From Typhlomys cinereus (taxonomy: Eukaryota > Chordata > Mammalia > Rodentia > Platacanthomyidae), in contig JALPQD010000623.1 of assembly GCA_023101885.1 (NCBI GenBank), positions 124,001 through 188,000 on the forward strand: a DNA stretch of 64,000 nt. The letters run 5' to 3'. Of this stretch, positions 22,876 to 37,000 are shown piece after piece. The notes under the pieces are model-generated. The model did no database searches and was not told the origin of the DNA. It was given only the letters and a program-made list of their open reading frames with translations. Position 1 is the first letter of the stretch; the number at the start of each line of letters is the position of its first letter. Position numbers and translations under genes: made by a program.

Positions 22876-25800
22876 TGTTGAGGCTGCCTTGGCCATGAGC
22901 TTGAAATGTCAGTGATGAGGCTGTGGTATCATAGCAAGGTTAGGTAGGATGTCCGTAGTGTCATTAATGCTATGATTTCAGAGGTTAGCTAGCCTGCTAT
23001 GTCACAGTGAGGCTGATGTCAGAGGTGAGGCTGATGTCAGAGGTGAGGCTGTGATGTTACAGTGAGGCAGTGATGACAGAGGTGAGGTTATAATGAGACA
23101 GCGAGGCTGTGATATCACTGTGAAGCTGTGATATCGCTATAGAGCTGTGACATCACAGAGAGTTTGTGATGTCATAGTGAGGCTGTGATGTCACAAATGA
23201 GGCTATAATGGCACAGTGTGGCTGTGATGTCACAGTGCAGCTGTGAAGTGAGTGGTTAGGCTGTGATTTCAGAAGTGAGACATGAGGCTGAGAGGTCGCA
23301 TTGAGGATGTGATATACTGGTGAGGCTGTGATGCCACAGTGAGATTATGATGTCACCATGAGGCTGTGGTGTCACTGGTGAGGCTGTAATATCAAGATGA
23401 GTCTGTCCAATCAGTGGTGAGGCTGTGATGTCAGTAGTGAGTATTTTCACAGGGAGACTATGTCATTGTGATGCTTTGATGGCATGGAATGGCTTTAATG
23501 TCACAATGAGTTTGTGATGTCACTGTGAGACTGTTATGTCACTGGAGAAGTTGTGATGTCACAGTGAGGTTGTGATGTCAAGAGCGACACTGTGGTGTCA
23601 CAGGGAGGCTGTCAAGTTTCAGTGAGCCTGTGAGGTCAGTAGTGAGGCTGTGTTATGAAAGCGAGGATTTGATGTCACCTTGTGGCCGTGTTGTCACCGT
23701 GAGCCCGTGATGTCACAGGAAATTGGTGATAACACAGTGGAGGCTGTGAGGTCATGGTGGAGGCTGTGAAGTCACAATGAGACTTTGATATCAGTGGCAA
23801 GGCTGATGTCACAGTGAGGCTATGATGACACAGTGAGACTATTTCAGAGGTATGTATGTGATGTTACCATGAGCCTATTATTTCAGTGGCAAGATATTTG
23901 TCTCAGTGAATGTGTGATGTCAAAATAAGGCTGTGATCTCACTGTCAGGCTGTAATGTCACACTGAATCTATGAGGACACAGTGTGGCTGTGATGTCACA
24001 GTGAAGCTCTGATGACAGTGATGTTGTGATGTCACTGGAGAGGTTTGATGGCATAGTGAGGCTGTGATGTTAGTGGTGAGGTTGATGTCACAATGAGACT
24101 GTGATGACACAGGTAAAGATGAGATGTCACAATAAGGCTGGAATGTCAGTGGTGAAAAAGATGTCATAGTGAGTCTATAATGTCATTGGTGAGACTTTGA
24201 CATCAGTGATGAAACTATCACATGTCAGTGACACTGGTAAGGGTGTGATGTCAAAGTCTGTGTTGTCACTGGTGTGGCAGTGATGTCAGTATTCTGACTA
24301 ATGTCAGTGGTGATACTGAAGTCACAGGTGAGGCTGTGCTCTCACTGGGGAGGCTGTGATGTCACACTGAGGCTCTGATGTCACTGCGAAGGTTTTATAT
24401 CACTGTGGGCTGTCATATCAGCATGAGGTGATATCACTTTGGAAGCTGTGATGACACAGTGAAGCTGTGATGTCAGTGGAAAGACTTGTCACAAAGAGGC
24501 TATGATGTAACAGTGAGCCTGTGGTGTCAGTGGGCAGGCTGTGATATCACTCTGAGATTGTGATGTCACAGTGAGGCTATGATGTCAGGGCTAATTCAGT
24601 AAGATGTCAGTGAGGCTGTGATGTCAGGGGCGATGCTTGGATTTCACAGTAAGGTTATTACTGTGGTGAGGCTGTGCAGTCAAACTCATGCTGTGATGTC
24701 AGAGGAGAGTTTATGATGTCAGAAGTGATGCTTATGTCAGTGATATGGCTGAGATGTCACAGTGAAGTTGGGATGGTATTGGTGAAGCTGTGAAGTCACA
24801 GTGAGGCTGTGGTGTCACTGTTGAGGCTATCATGTGACCGTGAGCCTGAGATGTCAGTGATGAGGCTGTGGTGCCATAGCAATGCTAGGCAGGATGGCTA
24901 TGGTGTCACTGATGCTATGATTTCAAAAGTTAGCCTGTTATATCACAGTGAGTGTGTGAGGTTAGAAGTGAGGCTGTTATGTCACAGTGAGGCTGTGATG
25001 TCAGAAATGAGGCTATAATGTCACAGTGAGACTGTGATATAACTGAAAAGTTGTGATGTCACTATGAGGCTGTGACATCACAGAGAAGTTGTGATGTCAC
25101 AGTGAGGCTGTGAGGTCACTGTGGAAGATGTGATGTCAGTGGTAAGGCTTTTTTCCACATGAGGCTATGATGTAGCAGGTGACTCTGATGTAACAGGTTA
25201 GACTGTGAGGTCACAGTGAGGCTGTGAGGTCACTGTGAGGCTATGACATCTGTGGGAAGATTGGTGCCAGAATGACGCAGTGATGTAACATGCGAGTTTG
25301 TGATGTCACTGTTTATGATGTCAAAGGCTGTCACTTCTTAGGCTGTCACATCACTGTGAGCCTGTACTATCTGTGGTTAGTCTGTGGTGTAATGGTAAGG
25401 CTAGATTGGATACCAGTGGTGAGGCTGTGATGGTACAATGTGGTTGTGAAGTCACCATGAGGCTGTGATGTCACAGTGCAGCTCTGAAGTCAGTGGTTAA
25501 GCTGTCATATCAGAAATGAGACTGGTGTGAGAGATGAGGCTGAGATGTTGCATTGATGATGTGATAGAACTGGTGAGGCTGTGATGCCACATTGAGGTTA
25601 TGATGTCATCATGAGGCTGTTGGGTTACTGTTGAGGCTGTAATATCACAGTGAGCATGTCCTATCAGTGGTGAGGCTGTGATGTCACAGTGAGGCTGTGC
25701 TGACACAGTGTGTCTGTGATGTCACAGTGAGGTTGTCTTTGGTGAGGCTGTATTGTCACTGGTGAGGCTCTAATGTCACAGTGAGTTTATTGTGTCAAAG

Positions 25801-28800
25801 TTAGGCTGTGCTGTTACAGTGAGTCTATGATGTCAGAGGTGAAGATTTATGTCACAGTGATCCTTTGATGGTACGGTGTGGCTGTAGTGTCATGATGAGG
25901 CTGTGATGGGACTGTGAGGATATGATGGCACTAGGGAATTTATGATGTCACAGTGGTAGTCATGTCAATTGTGACACTGTGGTGTCACAGGGAGGCGTCA
26001 TGTTTCAGAGCATGTGACATCAGTGGTGAGGTTGTGGTATCATAGTGAGGCTAGGTAGGATGTCAGTGATGAGGGTGTGATGTCGCATTGAGGCTATGAT
26101 TTCAGAGGTGAGCATGTGATGTCATAATGAGGCTATGGTGTCACAGTTAGGCTATAACCTCAGAGTTCAGGCTGTGATGTCACATGGAGCTGTAATACCA
26201 CCATGAGGCTTTGCTGTAACATGTGGCTGTGGTGTCACCATAAGCCTGTGATGTCATAGGGAGTTGATGATGTCACGATTGTGGCTGTGAGGTTACAGTG
26301 AGACTGTGATATCAGTAGCAAGGCTGATATCACAGTGAGGCTGTGATTTCAGAGGTGAGCCCGTGATGTCATAGTGTGGCTGTCATGTCACAGTGAGAGT
26401 ATAACCTCAGAGGTGAGTCTGTGAAGTCATAGTGATGCTGTATTGTCACCATTGATGCTAAGTTATCATAGTGAGGCTGTGATGTCAGTGGACCCAGACT
26501 ATGACATCACAATGAGGATGTGATTTCAGTGTTTATGCAGTGATATCAGAATGAGGCTGATGTGTGATGAGGGTATGATATCAGTGAGGCTGGCATATCA
26601 TTGGTGAGGCTGGAATGCCTCTGTGAGGCTTTGATTTTACCATGTGTCTGAGGTGCACCATGAGCCCATGGTTTCACAGGGAATTGGTGGTGTCATTGTG
26701 CAGGGTGTGAGGTCACAGTGAGACTGTGATGTCAGTGGCAAGGCTGATGTCACAGTGAGGCTATGATGTCAGTGGTGATGCTGTGAAGTCACATTGAGGC
26801 TGTGATGTCACAGTGAGGCTCTGACAGTGGTGTGTGTGATGTCACCATGATGCTATTATGCCACTGACAAGGCTGTGAGGTTGTGTTGGCACAATGTGAC
26901 TGTGATGTCACTGTCATGTTATAATGTAACAGTGAGGCTGTGAGGGCATAGTGAGGCTGTGATGTCACAGTGAAGCTCTGCTGACAAAGTGATGTTGTGA
27001 TGTCCTTGGAGAAGTTTTGATGGTACAGTGAGGCTGTGATGTTAGTTGTGAGGCTAATGACACATGAGGTTGTGATGTCACTGATGAGGCCGTGATGTCA
27101 CACTGAGCCTGTGTTGTCAGTGGGAAGGTTGTATGTCACTATATGCTGTCATGTCAACATGAAGTATTAACACTCTGGAAGCTGTAATGTCAGAGTGAGG
27201 CTGAGATGTCAGTGGCAAGAATGATGTCACAATGAGTCTATGATGAAACATGTGAGCCTGTGGTGTAAATGGGCAGGCTGTGAGGTCATTGGAAGACTTT
27301 AAAGTTACTATGAATCTGTGACATCATTAAGAAGTTGTGATGTCACAGTGAGGCTGTGAGGTCACTAAGGAAGATGTGATGTCAGTGGCAAGGCTGATTT
27401 CACCATGAGGCTGTGATGTAACAGGAGAATCTAGGATGTAACAAGTTAGACTGTGAGGTCACAGTGATACTGTGTGTTCACTGTGAACTTGTGATATGTG
27501 TGGGAAGATTGCTGTCACAATGTGGCAGTGAACTAACATGTTAATGCCTTGATGTCACAGTGAGGCTGTGATATCACTTTGAAAGTTGTATGTCACTGTG
27601 GGCTGTCATGTCACAATGAGGCTGTGATGTCAGTGGCAAGGCTGATGTCACAATGAGTCTATGATGTAACAGGTGAGCCTGTGGTGACAGTGGGCATGCA
27701 GTGAAGTCAATGTGAGGATGTAATAGCAGTGAGGCTCTAATGTCAGGGCTGATTCTATGAGATGTCAGTGAGGCTCTGATGTTGGGTGTGATGCTGGATT
27801 TCACAGTGAGGATAGGTTGTCAGTGCTGAGGCTGTGCAGTCACATTGAGTCTGTGATGTCAGAGGAGAGGTTATGATGTCATTGTAAGGCTATGTCAGAG
27901 GTGTGTATGTGATGTCATCATGAGGCTATTATGTCAGTGGCAAGGCATTTGTCACAGTGAGTTTGTGATGGCACAGTGAGGCTATGATGACACTGTCATG
28001 TAGTAATGTCACATTGAGGGTGTGAGAACACAGTGTGCCTATGATGTTACAGTGAGGCTCTCATAACACAGTGATGTTGTGATGTCACTGGAGAGGTTTT
28101 GATGGCACAGTAAGGCTGTGATATTTGTGGTGAGGCTGATGTCACAATGAGGTTGTGATGTCACTGTTGGAGTTGTAATGTTAGCATGAGGTTGTGATAT
28201 CACAGTGAGGCTGTGATATCAGTGGTGATAGACTATGATATCAAAGTTCTGCTCTGATTTCTGTGATTAGGCTGTGACGTCAATAGAGAGGCTGATGTCA
28301 TAGATGAGGCTGAAAAGTTGCAGTGAGGCTGGAATGTTACTGGTGAGACTGTGATGCCACAGGGAGGTTGTGGTGTCACTGTTGAGGCTGTCATGTGACT
28401 GTGAGCCTGAGATGTCAGTGATGAGGCTGTAGTGTCATAGTGAGGCTAGGCAGGATGTCCATGGTGTCACTGATACTGTGATTTCAGGAGTTAGTATGTA
28501 ATGTCTCAGTGATGCTGTGATGTCAGAATTGAAGCTGTGATGTCACAGTGAGGCTTTGATATCAGAGGTGAAGCTATCATGCCAAAGTGAGGCTGATATC
28601 ACTGTGAAGCTGTGATGTCACTGTGAGGCTTTGACATCACAGAGAGTTTGTGATGTCACAGTGAGGCAGTGACATCACTGAGGAAGTTTTGATGTCAGTG
28701 GCAAGGCTAATTTCACCATGAGGCTAACATGTAACAGGGAAGTTTATGATGTAACAGTTTCGACTGTGAAGTCACAGTGAGGCTGTGACATCACTGTGAG

Positions 28801-31800
28801 GCTGTTATATCTTTGGAAAGATTGATGTCACAATGAGGCAGTGATGTAACATGTGAGGCTGCGGCGTCACTATATTTGATATCAAAGGCTATGATGTCAC
28901 TAATGTCATGTTACTGTGAGCCTGTACTATCTGTGGTGAGTCTGTTGTGTCCTAATAAGGCTATGTAGGATACCAGTAGTGAATCTGTGATGTTACAGAG
29001 TGACTGGGATGTCACCACAAGGGTTTGATGTCACAGTGAGGCTGTGTTGGCACATTGTGGCTGTAATGTCAGAGTGAGGTTGTGATGTCAAGACTGACAG
29101 TCATTTTTGAGACTGTATTGTCACTGGTAAGGTGCCAATGTCACAGTGAATTTATTGTGTCAAACTGAGGCTGTAATGTTACAGTGAGACTATGATGTCA
29201 AAGGTGAAGGTTTAGTGATGGTTTGATGACAAATATGACTGTGATGGTACAATTAGGCTCTGATGTCACTATGAGATTGTGATGTTACTAGGGAAGTTGT
29301 ATTGACACAGTGAAGTTGTGATATCAATAACAACACTGTGGTGTCACAGGGAGATTATCATGTTTCAGTGACTTGTGACTTGTGAGGCTGTGGTTCCACA
29401 GTGAGAGGCTAGGAAGGATGTCAGTGACGAGGGAGTGATGTCACATTGAGGCTATTATTTCAGAGGTGAGCTTGTGATGTCATAGTGAACCTGTGATGAA
29501 ACAGTGAATTTGTGATGTCACAGTGATGTTGTGATGTCAGTAGTGACTGAGATTTCACCAGGATACTATGTCATTGTTGAGGAAGTATTGCCCTGGTGAG
29601 GCTCTAATGTCACAGTGACTTTATTGTGTCTAACTAAGGCTGTGATGTCAAAGGTGAAGCTTTATATCACAGTGATGCTTTGATGACACAGTATGGCTGT
29701 GATGTCATTGTGGATGTCGTGATGTCACAGTGAGTTTGTGATGTCAATAGTGACTGTGATGTCACAGGGAGGCTTTCATGTTTCAGTGAGCCTGTGAGAT
29801 CACAATTAGGCTGTGATGTCAGTGGCAAGACTGATGTCACTATGAGGTTATGATTTAACAGATGAACCTGTGGTATCACTGGGGAAGCCTGTGAGGTCAC
29901 TAAGGCTGTGATGTCACAGTGAGGTTCTAATGTCAGGGATGATTCTGTGAGATGTCAGTGAGACTGTAATGTCAGGGGTGATGCTTCGATTTCACAATTA
30001 GGTTAGGACATCAGTGATGAGGCTGTCAGTCACACTGAGGCTGTGATGTCACTGTGAGGCTGTCATGTGACCGTGAGGTTGTGCTATTATGGTGAGGCTG
30101 TGATATCAGTGATGATATATTATGACATCACAATTTGGCTGAGATTTCAGTGGTTACACTATGTCAGAAGTGAGGGTGATGTCAGTGATGAGGCTGAGAT
30201 GTCACAGTGAGTCTGCAATGTTACTGTGAGGCTGTGATGCCTCAGCTAGGCTATGCTGTTACTACTGACCATGAGCTTGAGATGTCAATGATGAAGCTAT
30301 GGTGTCATTGCAAGGCTAGACAGGATGTCTGTGTTGTCACTGATGCTATGATTTCAGAGGTCAGCCTGTTATGTCACGGTGAGGCTGTGAAGTCAGTGGT
30401 GAGGTTATGATATAAGAAAGAAGGCTATAATGCCACAGTGAGACTGTGATATTAATATGAAGCTGTGATATCACTGTGAGGCATTGACATCACAGAGAGG
30501 TTGTGTTATCACAGGGAGGCTGTAAGGTTAATGTGGAAGATGTGATGTCAGTGGTAAAGCTGATTTCACCATGAAACTATGATGTAACAAGTGAGTCTAT
30601 GATGTAACATTTCAGACTGTGAAGTCACAGTGAGGCTGTGAGATCACTGTACGGCCGTGATATCTGTGGGAAGATTGACGTCACAGTGAGGCAGTTATGT
30701 AAAATGTCACTGTTTATGATGTTAAAGAATATGACTTCACTGCTGAGGCTGTCATGTCACTGTGAGCCTGTGCTATCTATGGTGAGGCTGTGGTGTCATA
30801 GTAAGGCTAGGTATGAGACCAGTGGTGAGGCTGTGATGTCACAGTGTGGCTGGGATATCCCTGATGAGGGTATGATTATAGTCCCAAGACTGATGACACG
30901 AGGCTATGATATATCAGGTGAGCCTGTGGTGTCAGTGGGCAGGCTGTGAGGTCACTGTGAAGCTGTAATGCAACCATGAGGCTTTGAATAAACCATGCGG
31001 CAGTGGTGTCACCATGATCCTGTGATGTCACAGGCAGTTGGTGATGAGACAGTGAGGCTGTGGTGTTATAGTAAGTCTGTGATGAAACAGTGAGGCTATA
31101 ACGTTGAAGTCAATGCTGTGAAGTAATTGTTGGGCAACAATTTCAGATGTGAGATGGTGATGTCATAGTGAGGCTGTGATATCACAGTAAGGGTGTGTTG
31201 TCAGCAGTGATGTTGTGATATCATAGTGAGACTGTGATCTCAGTAGATCAAGACTATTACATCAGAGTGAGGATGTAAGTTTAGTGATTAGGCTGGGATA
31301 TTAGAATGAGGCTGATGTGATTGATGAGGGAATGATGTCACAGTGAGGATGTCACATCAGTGGAGAGGCTGTGATGCCACCGTGATGCTTTGATGTCACC
31401 ATGTGGCTGTGGAGACCCTGTGAGCCTGTGATATCATAGCAAGTTGGTATGTCACAGTGAAGGCTGTGAGGTTACATTGAGACTGTGATATCAGTGGCAA
31501 GGCTGATGTCACAGTGAGTCTATGATGTCAGGGGTGAGGCTGTGATGTCACATTGAGGCTGTGATGTCACAGTGAGGCTATGTCAGCGGTGTGTATGTGA
31601 TGTCACATGATCCTGTTATTTCAGTGGCAAGGACAGTGTCACAGTGAGTCATGTAACTGTCTTGTTGTAACGTCACAGTGAGGCTGTGAAGACACAGTCT
31701 AGCTATGATTTCACAGTGAGGCTGTGAGGACACATTTCAGGTATAATGTCAAAGTGAGGTTCTAAGGACACAGTTATGTTGTTATGTCACTGGAGAGGTT

Positions 31801-32518
31801 TTAATGGCACAGTAAGGCTGCGATGGTAGTGGTGAGGCTGATGTCACAATGAGGCTTCAATGTCACTAGTGAAGGTGTGATGTCACAATAAGGCTGGAAT
31901 GTCAGCAGTGAGAAAGAATAGTGAATCTATGTTATTGGTGAGTCTATGATGTCACTGGTAAGACTATGATGTCAGTTGTGAACCTATTATGTGACAGTGA
32001 CACTAGTGAGGTTGTGATGTCAAAGACTATTGTCACTGGTGTGGCAGTGATGTCAGTGTTCTAATGTCAGTGGTGATGCTGATGTCATAGGTGAGGATGT
32101 GGTGTCACTTGTGAGGATGTAGTATCATGGTGAGCCTGTCCTATCAGCGGTGAGGCTGTGATGTCACAGTGAGGCTGTGCTGACATAATGTGGCTGTGAT
32201 GTCACAGTGAGGTTGTGATGTCACAGTGAAGATGTGATGTCAGTAGTGACTGTGCTTTCGTAGGGAGAATACATCATTGGTGGGGCTGTATTATCACTGG
32301 TGGGGCTCTAATATCACAGTGAGTTTATTGTGTCAAACTGAGGCTGTGATGTCACAGTGAGGCTATGATATCAGAGATGAAGCTTTATGTCACAGTGATG
32401 TTTTGATGGCACGGTATTGTTGTGATGTCTCAATGAGGCTGTGATATCACTGTGAGGTTGTGATTTCACTGGGGAAGTTGTGAGCTTGTGATGTCAATAG
32501 TGACACTGTGGTGTCACT
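22876..32518 (+). repeat. 19-bp CRE-like satellite, block 2
   Basis: About 9.6 kb of head-to-tail units with the consensus GAGGCTGTGATGTCACAGT; common variants end TCACTGGT, TCAGTGGT, TCACAATG or TCATAGTG, so unit length varies from 17 to 21 bp. TGA occurs in nearly every unit in drifting frame, so no plus-strand frame stays open. Sub-motifs repeat in fixed order (for example 24,667, 24,915, 25,252, 25,785, 26,690, 26,830), defining a higher-order unit of about 3 kb. Exact TGACGTCA palindromes occur at 28,275-28,282 and 30,676-30,683. Confidence 0.95.
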
Positions 32519-32992
32519 GTTTATTAGTCAAGTTCTCTAGAGATGCAGAATTGACACAATGAAAAAATATATATATAATGTAGGGAATGTATTGAGTCTG
32601 CTTACAGTATGGCCAAGGTAGTCCAACAATGGCTGCTGGTAGCTGCTCAGTTCAGTAGTTAAGTGATGGCTAAATGCTAGAGAATTCTTAAAGTCTTTAG
32701 TCTAGCTGACAACAACTTAGAGGGTTGGAAGGCTAGATGGTCAAAGAAACCGGGTGGCTGGAAGGAAGAGATATTCCTAGCACAGCTGCAATAAGGCATC
32801 TGTTCCCTGTAGTGGCCCCTTTTTATATGATGCAGTGCTGGGAGAATCGTATGACAGCTTTGGTGATTCTGATAGGATCTTGGGTGGGTGCAATCCTATC
32901 AAGTGGTCTCAGTTGATCCTTTCCAATGTTGGTCTCACCCTATCTTAGTTAGTACTGGGTGGTCAAGTTGACACCCAGGCTTAACTATCACA
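32519..32992 (-). mobile_element. ERV-L copy 1, 3' LTR
   Basis: Read on the minus strand the LTR starts TGTGATAGTTAAGCC at 32,992 and ends near ACTAATAAACA at 32,519; the other copies end CTAATACA. A TATA-like box (TATAAAA on minus) lies at 32,821-32,828. It is about 80% identical by eye to the LTR of copy 3. The adjoining internal sequence shows this is the 3' LTR. Satellite starts immediately outside it. Confidence 0.85.
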
Positions 32993-33383
32993 ATTCCACC
33001 TCTTGTCAACTTGTATTTCCTTAGGCCATTAAGAAAATCTCCAAATAAAAACAGTAAGATTCATAATTACACTTAACCATAATATAGCTATCCACATACA
33101 ACCACACACACATTATTTTACAAGATTAATGACAATGCCCTTTGAGAAATGCTTAGTCTTTAGTGTTCCATAACACAATACCATAATGTAGATTACAGCA
33201 TTTCATCTCATAACTACAGATTAACATTACATTACATAACATAAATATCTTCTAGAATATGTGCACATGCACAAGTCTATTCTTGACAGTCTAGACCAGA
33301 AGCACTCATGGCAATTATAATCCTTGTTTCTCTAACTGGTTACATGGCTTTAGGTAGTATTTATAACTACCTTCTTCTACTAC
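32993..33383 (-). mobile_element. ERV-L copy 1, polypurine tract and 3' non-coding region
   Basis: Next to the LTR the minus strand reads AAGAGGTGGAAT, a polypurine tract that would prime plus-strand DNA synthesis. Between it and the dUTPase stop there is no envelope gene, as expected for ERV-L. From about 33,187 on, the sequence becomes nearly identical to copy 3. Confidence 0.8.
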
Positions 33384-33701
33384 CTATTCTGTATTTCCTC
33401 CACCTTCAGCAAGTACTTCTGCAGGTCTTGGCTCTTTACCTAGAGGGGTTATCCATACCTTCATTCCTGAAGAATCTGGACTATTTACTGTCTTTCCTGT
33501 GTTTGGTTGCTGTAAATTCCCATTGATCTTAATCACAGGACATGGTAATACCAAGAGACACCCTAGTGGGTCTCCTACACTCCAGACATATTCTTCCTTA
33601 CCACCATTGTGGAGAATCAGTCCAATTTCTCCTTGGTGGTCTGGGTCAATCACCCCTCCTAACACTGTTATTCCTTTCTTAGCCTGTTGGCTCAAGGGCA
33701 T
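33384..33701 (-). pseudogene. pol: ERV-L copy 1 dUTPase domain (end of pol)
   Basis: A 105-codon frame with dUTPase motif 3 (GGVIDPDHQGEIGL, residues 15-28) and a motif-4-like GDPLGCLLVL. A dUTPase after the integrase is typical of ERV-L. The enzyme lowers dUTP and so limits uracil in viral DNA. The frame starts inside the domain: the upstream part lies in another frame (33,782-34,051), so at least one frameshift separates them. It is about 95% identical to the same segment of copy 3 (5 differences in 105 residues). No working protein is expected. Confidence 0.85.
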
Positions 33702-33781
33702 CAGAAGTCCAAAATAACCAGGAGGAAGCCTTAGCTTCCGTTCAAAGGAATAATTGTTGTGTCTCCTGGCAGAAGCATTCT

Positions 33782-34055
33782 CTACTCTGGACCCAAAACT
33801 TCTAAGCCAGTAGAATACAGGCTTGAGGGAACGGGACGCAGAAATTTTCCTAATGGCTCACTAGGGGTAATAGTGAGGGGAGCTATTCCTGTTTCCACCT
33901 CTTGATTTCTAGACCCATGAATTCTAGCTATAGGAGACACATTGCCATATGTTGGACACTGGTTTAAGGCATATACCTCCTTCTGGAGAATTCTGCCCAA
34001 TCCCTCCAGACTATTACCACCTAACTGACAGTGGGCAGTTTGTGAATTCAATTTG
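33782..34055 (-). pseudogene. pol: ERV-L copy 1 integrase C-terminus, truncated
   Basis: An 89-codon frame (33,782-34,051) matches the end of the integrase and the start of the dUTPase region of copy 3, including the boxes SPIARIHGSRN and IAPLTITPS. It is cut at about 34,055, where satellite begins; the catalytic core is absent. The breakpoint is inside the gene, not at an LTR, so this is a rearrangement and not a retroviral end. Confidence 0.8.
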
Positions 34056-37000
34056 AGGCTTTGATGTTGGTGGTATGGTCAATATCACCATGAGACAATG
34101 ATGGTTCTGTGAAGCCACACTGAGGCTGTGATATCACAGTGAGGTGTGTATATGATGTCACCATGAGGCTATTATGATAGTGGCAAGGCTGATGTCACAG
34201 TGAGTTTGTAATGTGACAGTGAGGCTGTGATGGCACTGTCAGGTTGTAATGTCACAGTGAGGCTGTGAGGATACAGTGTGGCTATGACATCACTAAAGAG
34301 GTTTGGATGGCACAGTGAGGCTGTGATGTTAGTGGTGAGATTGGTGTCACAATGAGGCTGTGATGTCACTGCTTATGATGTCAAAGACTATAATGTCACT
34401 GTTATATTACTGTGAGGCTGTGATATTTGTGGTGAGCCCGTGGTGTCATAGTAAGGGTGGGTAGCATATCAGTGATGAGGCTGTGATGTCACAGGGTGGC
34501 TGTGATGTCAGAGTGCAGCTATGAGGTCTATGGTAAGACTGATGGCATAGTGAGACTATGATGTTACAGGTGAACCTGTGGTGTTAGTGGGCAGGTTGTG
34601 TAGTCACTGTGTGGTTGTGATGTCACAGTGAGGATCAGATATCAGGGCCGATTCTATGAGGTCAGTGAGGCTGTGACATCAGGTGTGATGCTTGGATTTC
34701 ACAGTGAGGTTAGGACATCAGTGGTTAGGCTGTGTAGTCACACTGAGAATGCAATGTCAGAGGAAAGACTGTGTTGTCACTGTGAGGCTGTGATATTACC
34801 GTGAGATTGTTATGTCAGCAGTTACTGTGCATTCACAGTGAGACTATCATTAGTGAGTCTATATTTTCATTGGTGAGGCTCTAATGTCACAGTAAGTTTA
34901 TTTTCTCAAACTGAGGCTTTGGTATCACTGTGAGGCTTTGATGTTACCATGAGACTGTGGTGGCATAGTGTGTCTTTGATGTCATAGTGAAGGTGTGATG
35001 TCACAGTGAGGTTGTGATTTCTGTAGTGACTGTTCATTCACAGGTAGACTGACATTGATGAGGCTGTATTGTCACTGGTGAGGCTGTAATTTCACAGTGA
35101 GTTTATTGTGTCAAACTGAGGCTGTGATATTACAGTGAAGCTATGAAGTCAGAGGTGAAACTTTGTGTCCCAGTGATGCATGGCTGTGATGTCACAATGC
35201 CAATGTGAGGTTGTGATGTCACTGGGGAAGTTATAATGTCAGAGTGGACTTGTGATGTCAATAGCAACACTGTGATGACACAGGAGGCTGTCATGTTTCA
35301 GTGAGCTTGTGAGGACAGTGGTGAGGCTGTGGTACCATACTGATGCTAGGTAGGATATCAGTGATGAGAGTGTGATGTCTCATTGAGGCTATGATTTCAG
35401 AGGTCAGCCTGGGATGTCATAGTGAGGCTGTCATGTCACAGTGGGACTATAACCTCAGAAGTGAGGCTGAGATGTCACAGTGAGGCTTTCTTGTCACCAG
35501 TGATGACATGATATCACAGTGAGTCTGTGATGTCAGTGGAGCAACCCTATGGCATCACAATTAGGGTGTGATTTCAGTGGATAAGCTGTGAAACCAGAAT
35601 GAGATGAAGTGAGTGATGAGAGTAGGATGTTACAGTGAGACTGGCATGCCACTGGTAAGGCTGTGATGCCACTATGAAGCTTTGATGTCACCATGTGACT
35701 GTGGTGTTACTGTGAGCCCGTAATTACACAGGGATTTGGTGATGTCATGGTGGATACTGTGGTGTCACAGTGAGACTGTGAAGTCAGTGGAAAGGCTGAT
35801 GTCAGAGTGAGGATATGATGTCATTGGTCAGCTGTGATGTCACATTTAGGCTGTGTTGTCACAGTGAGGCTTTGTCAGAGATGTTTATGTGATGTCACCA
35901 TGAGGCAATTATGTCAATGGAAAGGCTGATGTCACAGTGAGTTTTGATGTCACAGTGAAGCTGTGATGGCACTATCAGGTTGTAATGTCACAGTGAAGCT
36001 GTGAGGACACAGTGTGGCTATGATGTCACAGTGAAGCTCTGATGATACAGTGATGTTGTGATGTCATTGCAGAGATTTTGATGGCACAGTGAGGCTGTAT
36101 TGTCACTGGTGAAGGTGTGATATCACAATAAGGCTGGAATGTCACTGGTACGAAAAATGTCATAATGAGACAGTGATGTCACTTATGAGTCTATGATGTC
36201 AGTGATGAACCTATTATGTAACAGTGACACTGGTAAGGCTCTGATGTCAAAGGATGTATTGTCCCTGGTGTGGCATTGATGTCAGTGTTTGAACTAATGT
36301 CAGTGGCATCGCTGGTGTCACTGATAAGGCTGTGCTTTCACTGTTGAAGCTATGATGTCACTGTGAGATTATGATGTCACTGTGAGGTTTGTATGTCACT
36401 ATGGGCTCTCATGTCACCATGAGGTGATATCGCTCTGGAAGCAGTGATGTCACAGTGAGGCTGTAAAGTCTCTGGGGAAGATGTAATGTCAGTGGCAAAG
36501 CTGATTTCACAATGAGACTATGATATAACATGGGAGTCTTTGATGTAACAAGTCACAAGGTCACAGTGAGGCTGTGAGGTCATTGTGAGGCTGTGATGTC
36601 AGAAATGTGGCTATCATGCCACAGTAGGCTTTGATAGCACTGTGAAGATGTGTTATCACTGGTGTGGCAGTGATTTCACTGTTCTAATAAATGTCAATTT
36701 TGATGTTGATGTCATAGGTGAGGCTGTGGTATCCCTGTTGAGGCTGTGATGTCACTGTGAGGTTACAGTGTCACTGTGATGCTGTGATGTAACCATGAGG
36801 TAGTGATATCACAGTGAGGCTGTAATATCAATGGTGCTAGACAATGACATTACAGTTTGGCTGTGATTTCAGTGTTAGGCTGTGATGTCAGCAGTGAGGC
36901 TGACGTCAGTGATGAGGTTGAGATGTCACAGTGAGGCCAGGATGTCACTGGTGAGGCTATGATGCTACAGAGAGCCTGTGGCATCACTGCGATGCTGTGA

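Noticed and set aside
22876..32518. Regular short repeats suggesting a CRISPR array
   Set aside because: Units are contiguous with no unique spacers, and the setting is rodent DNA.
33308..33526. 72-codon plus-strand frame, also present at 58,751-58,969, almost identical
   Set aside because: It is antisense to the 3' end of the dUTPase frame and the adjoining non-coding region in both ERV-L copies; its conservation follows from the near-identity of the DNA there.
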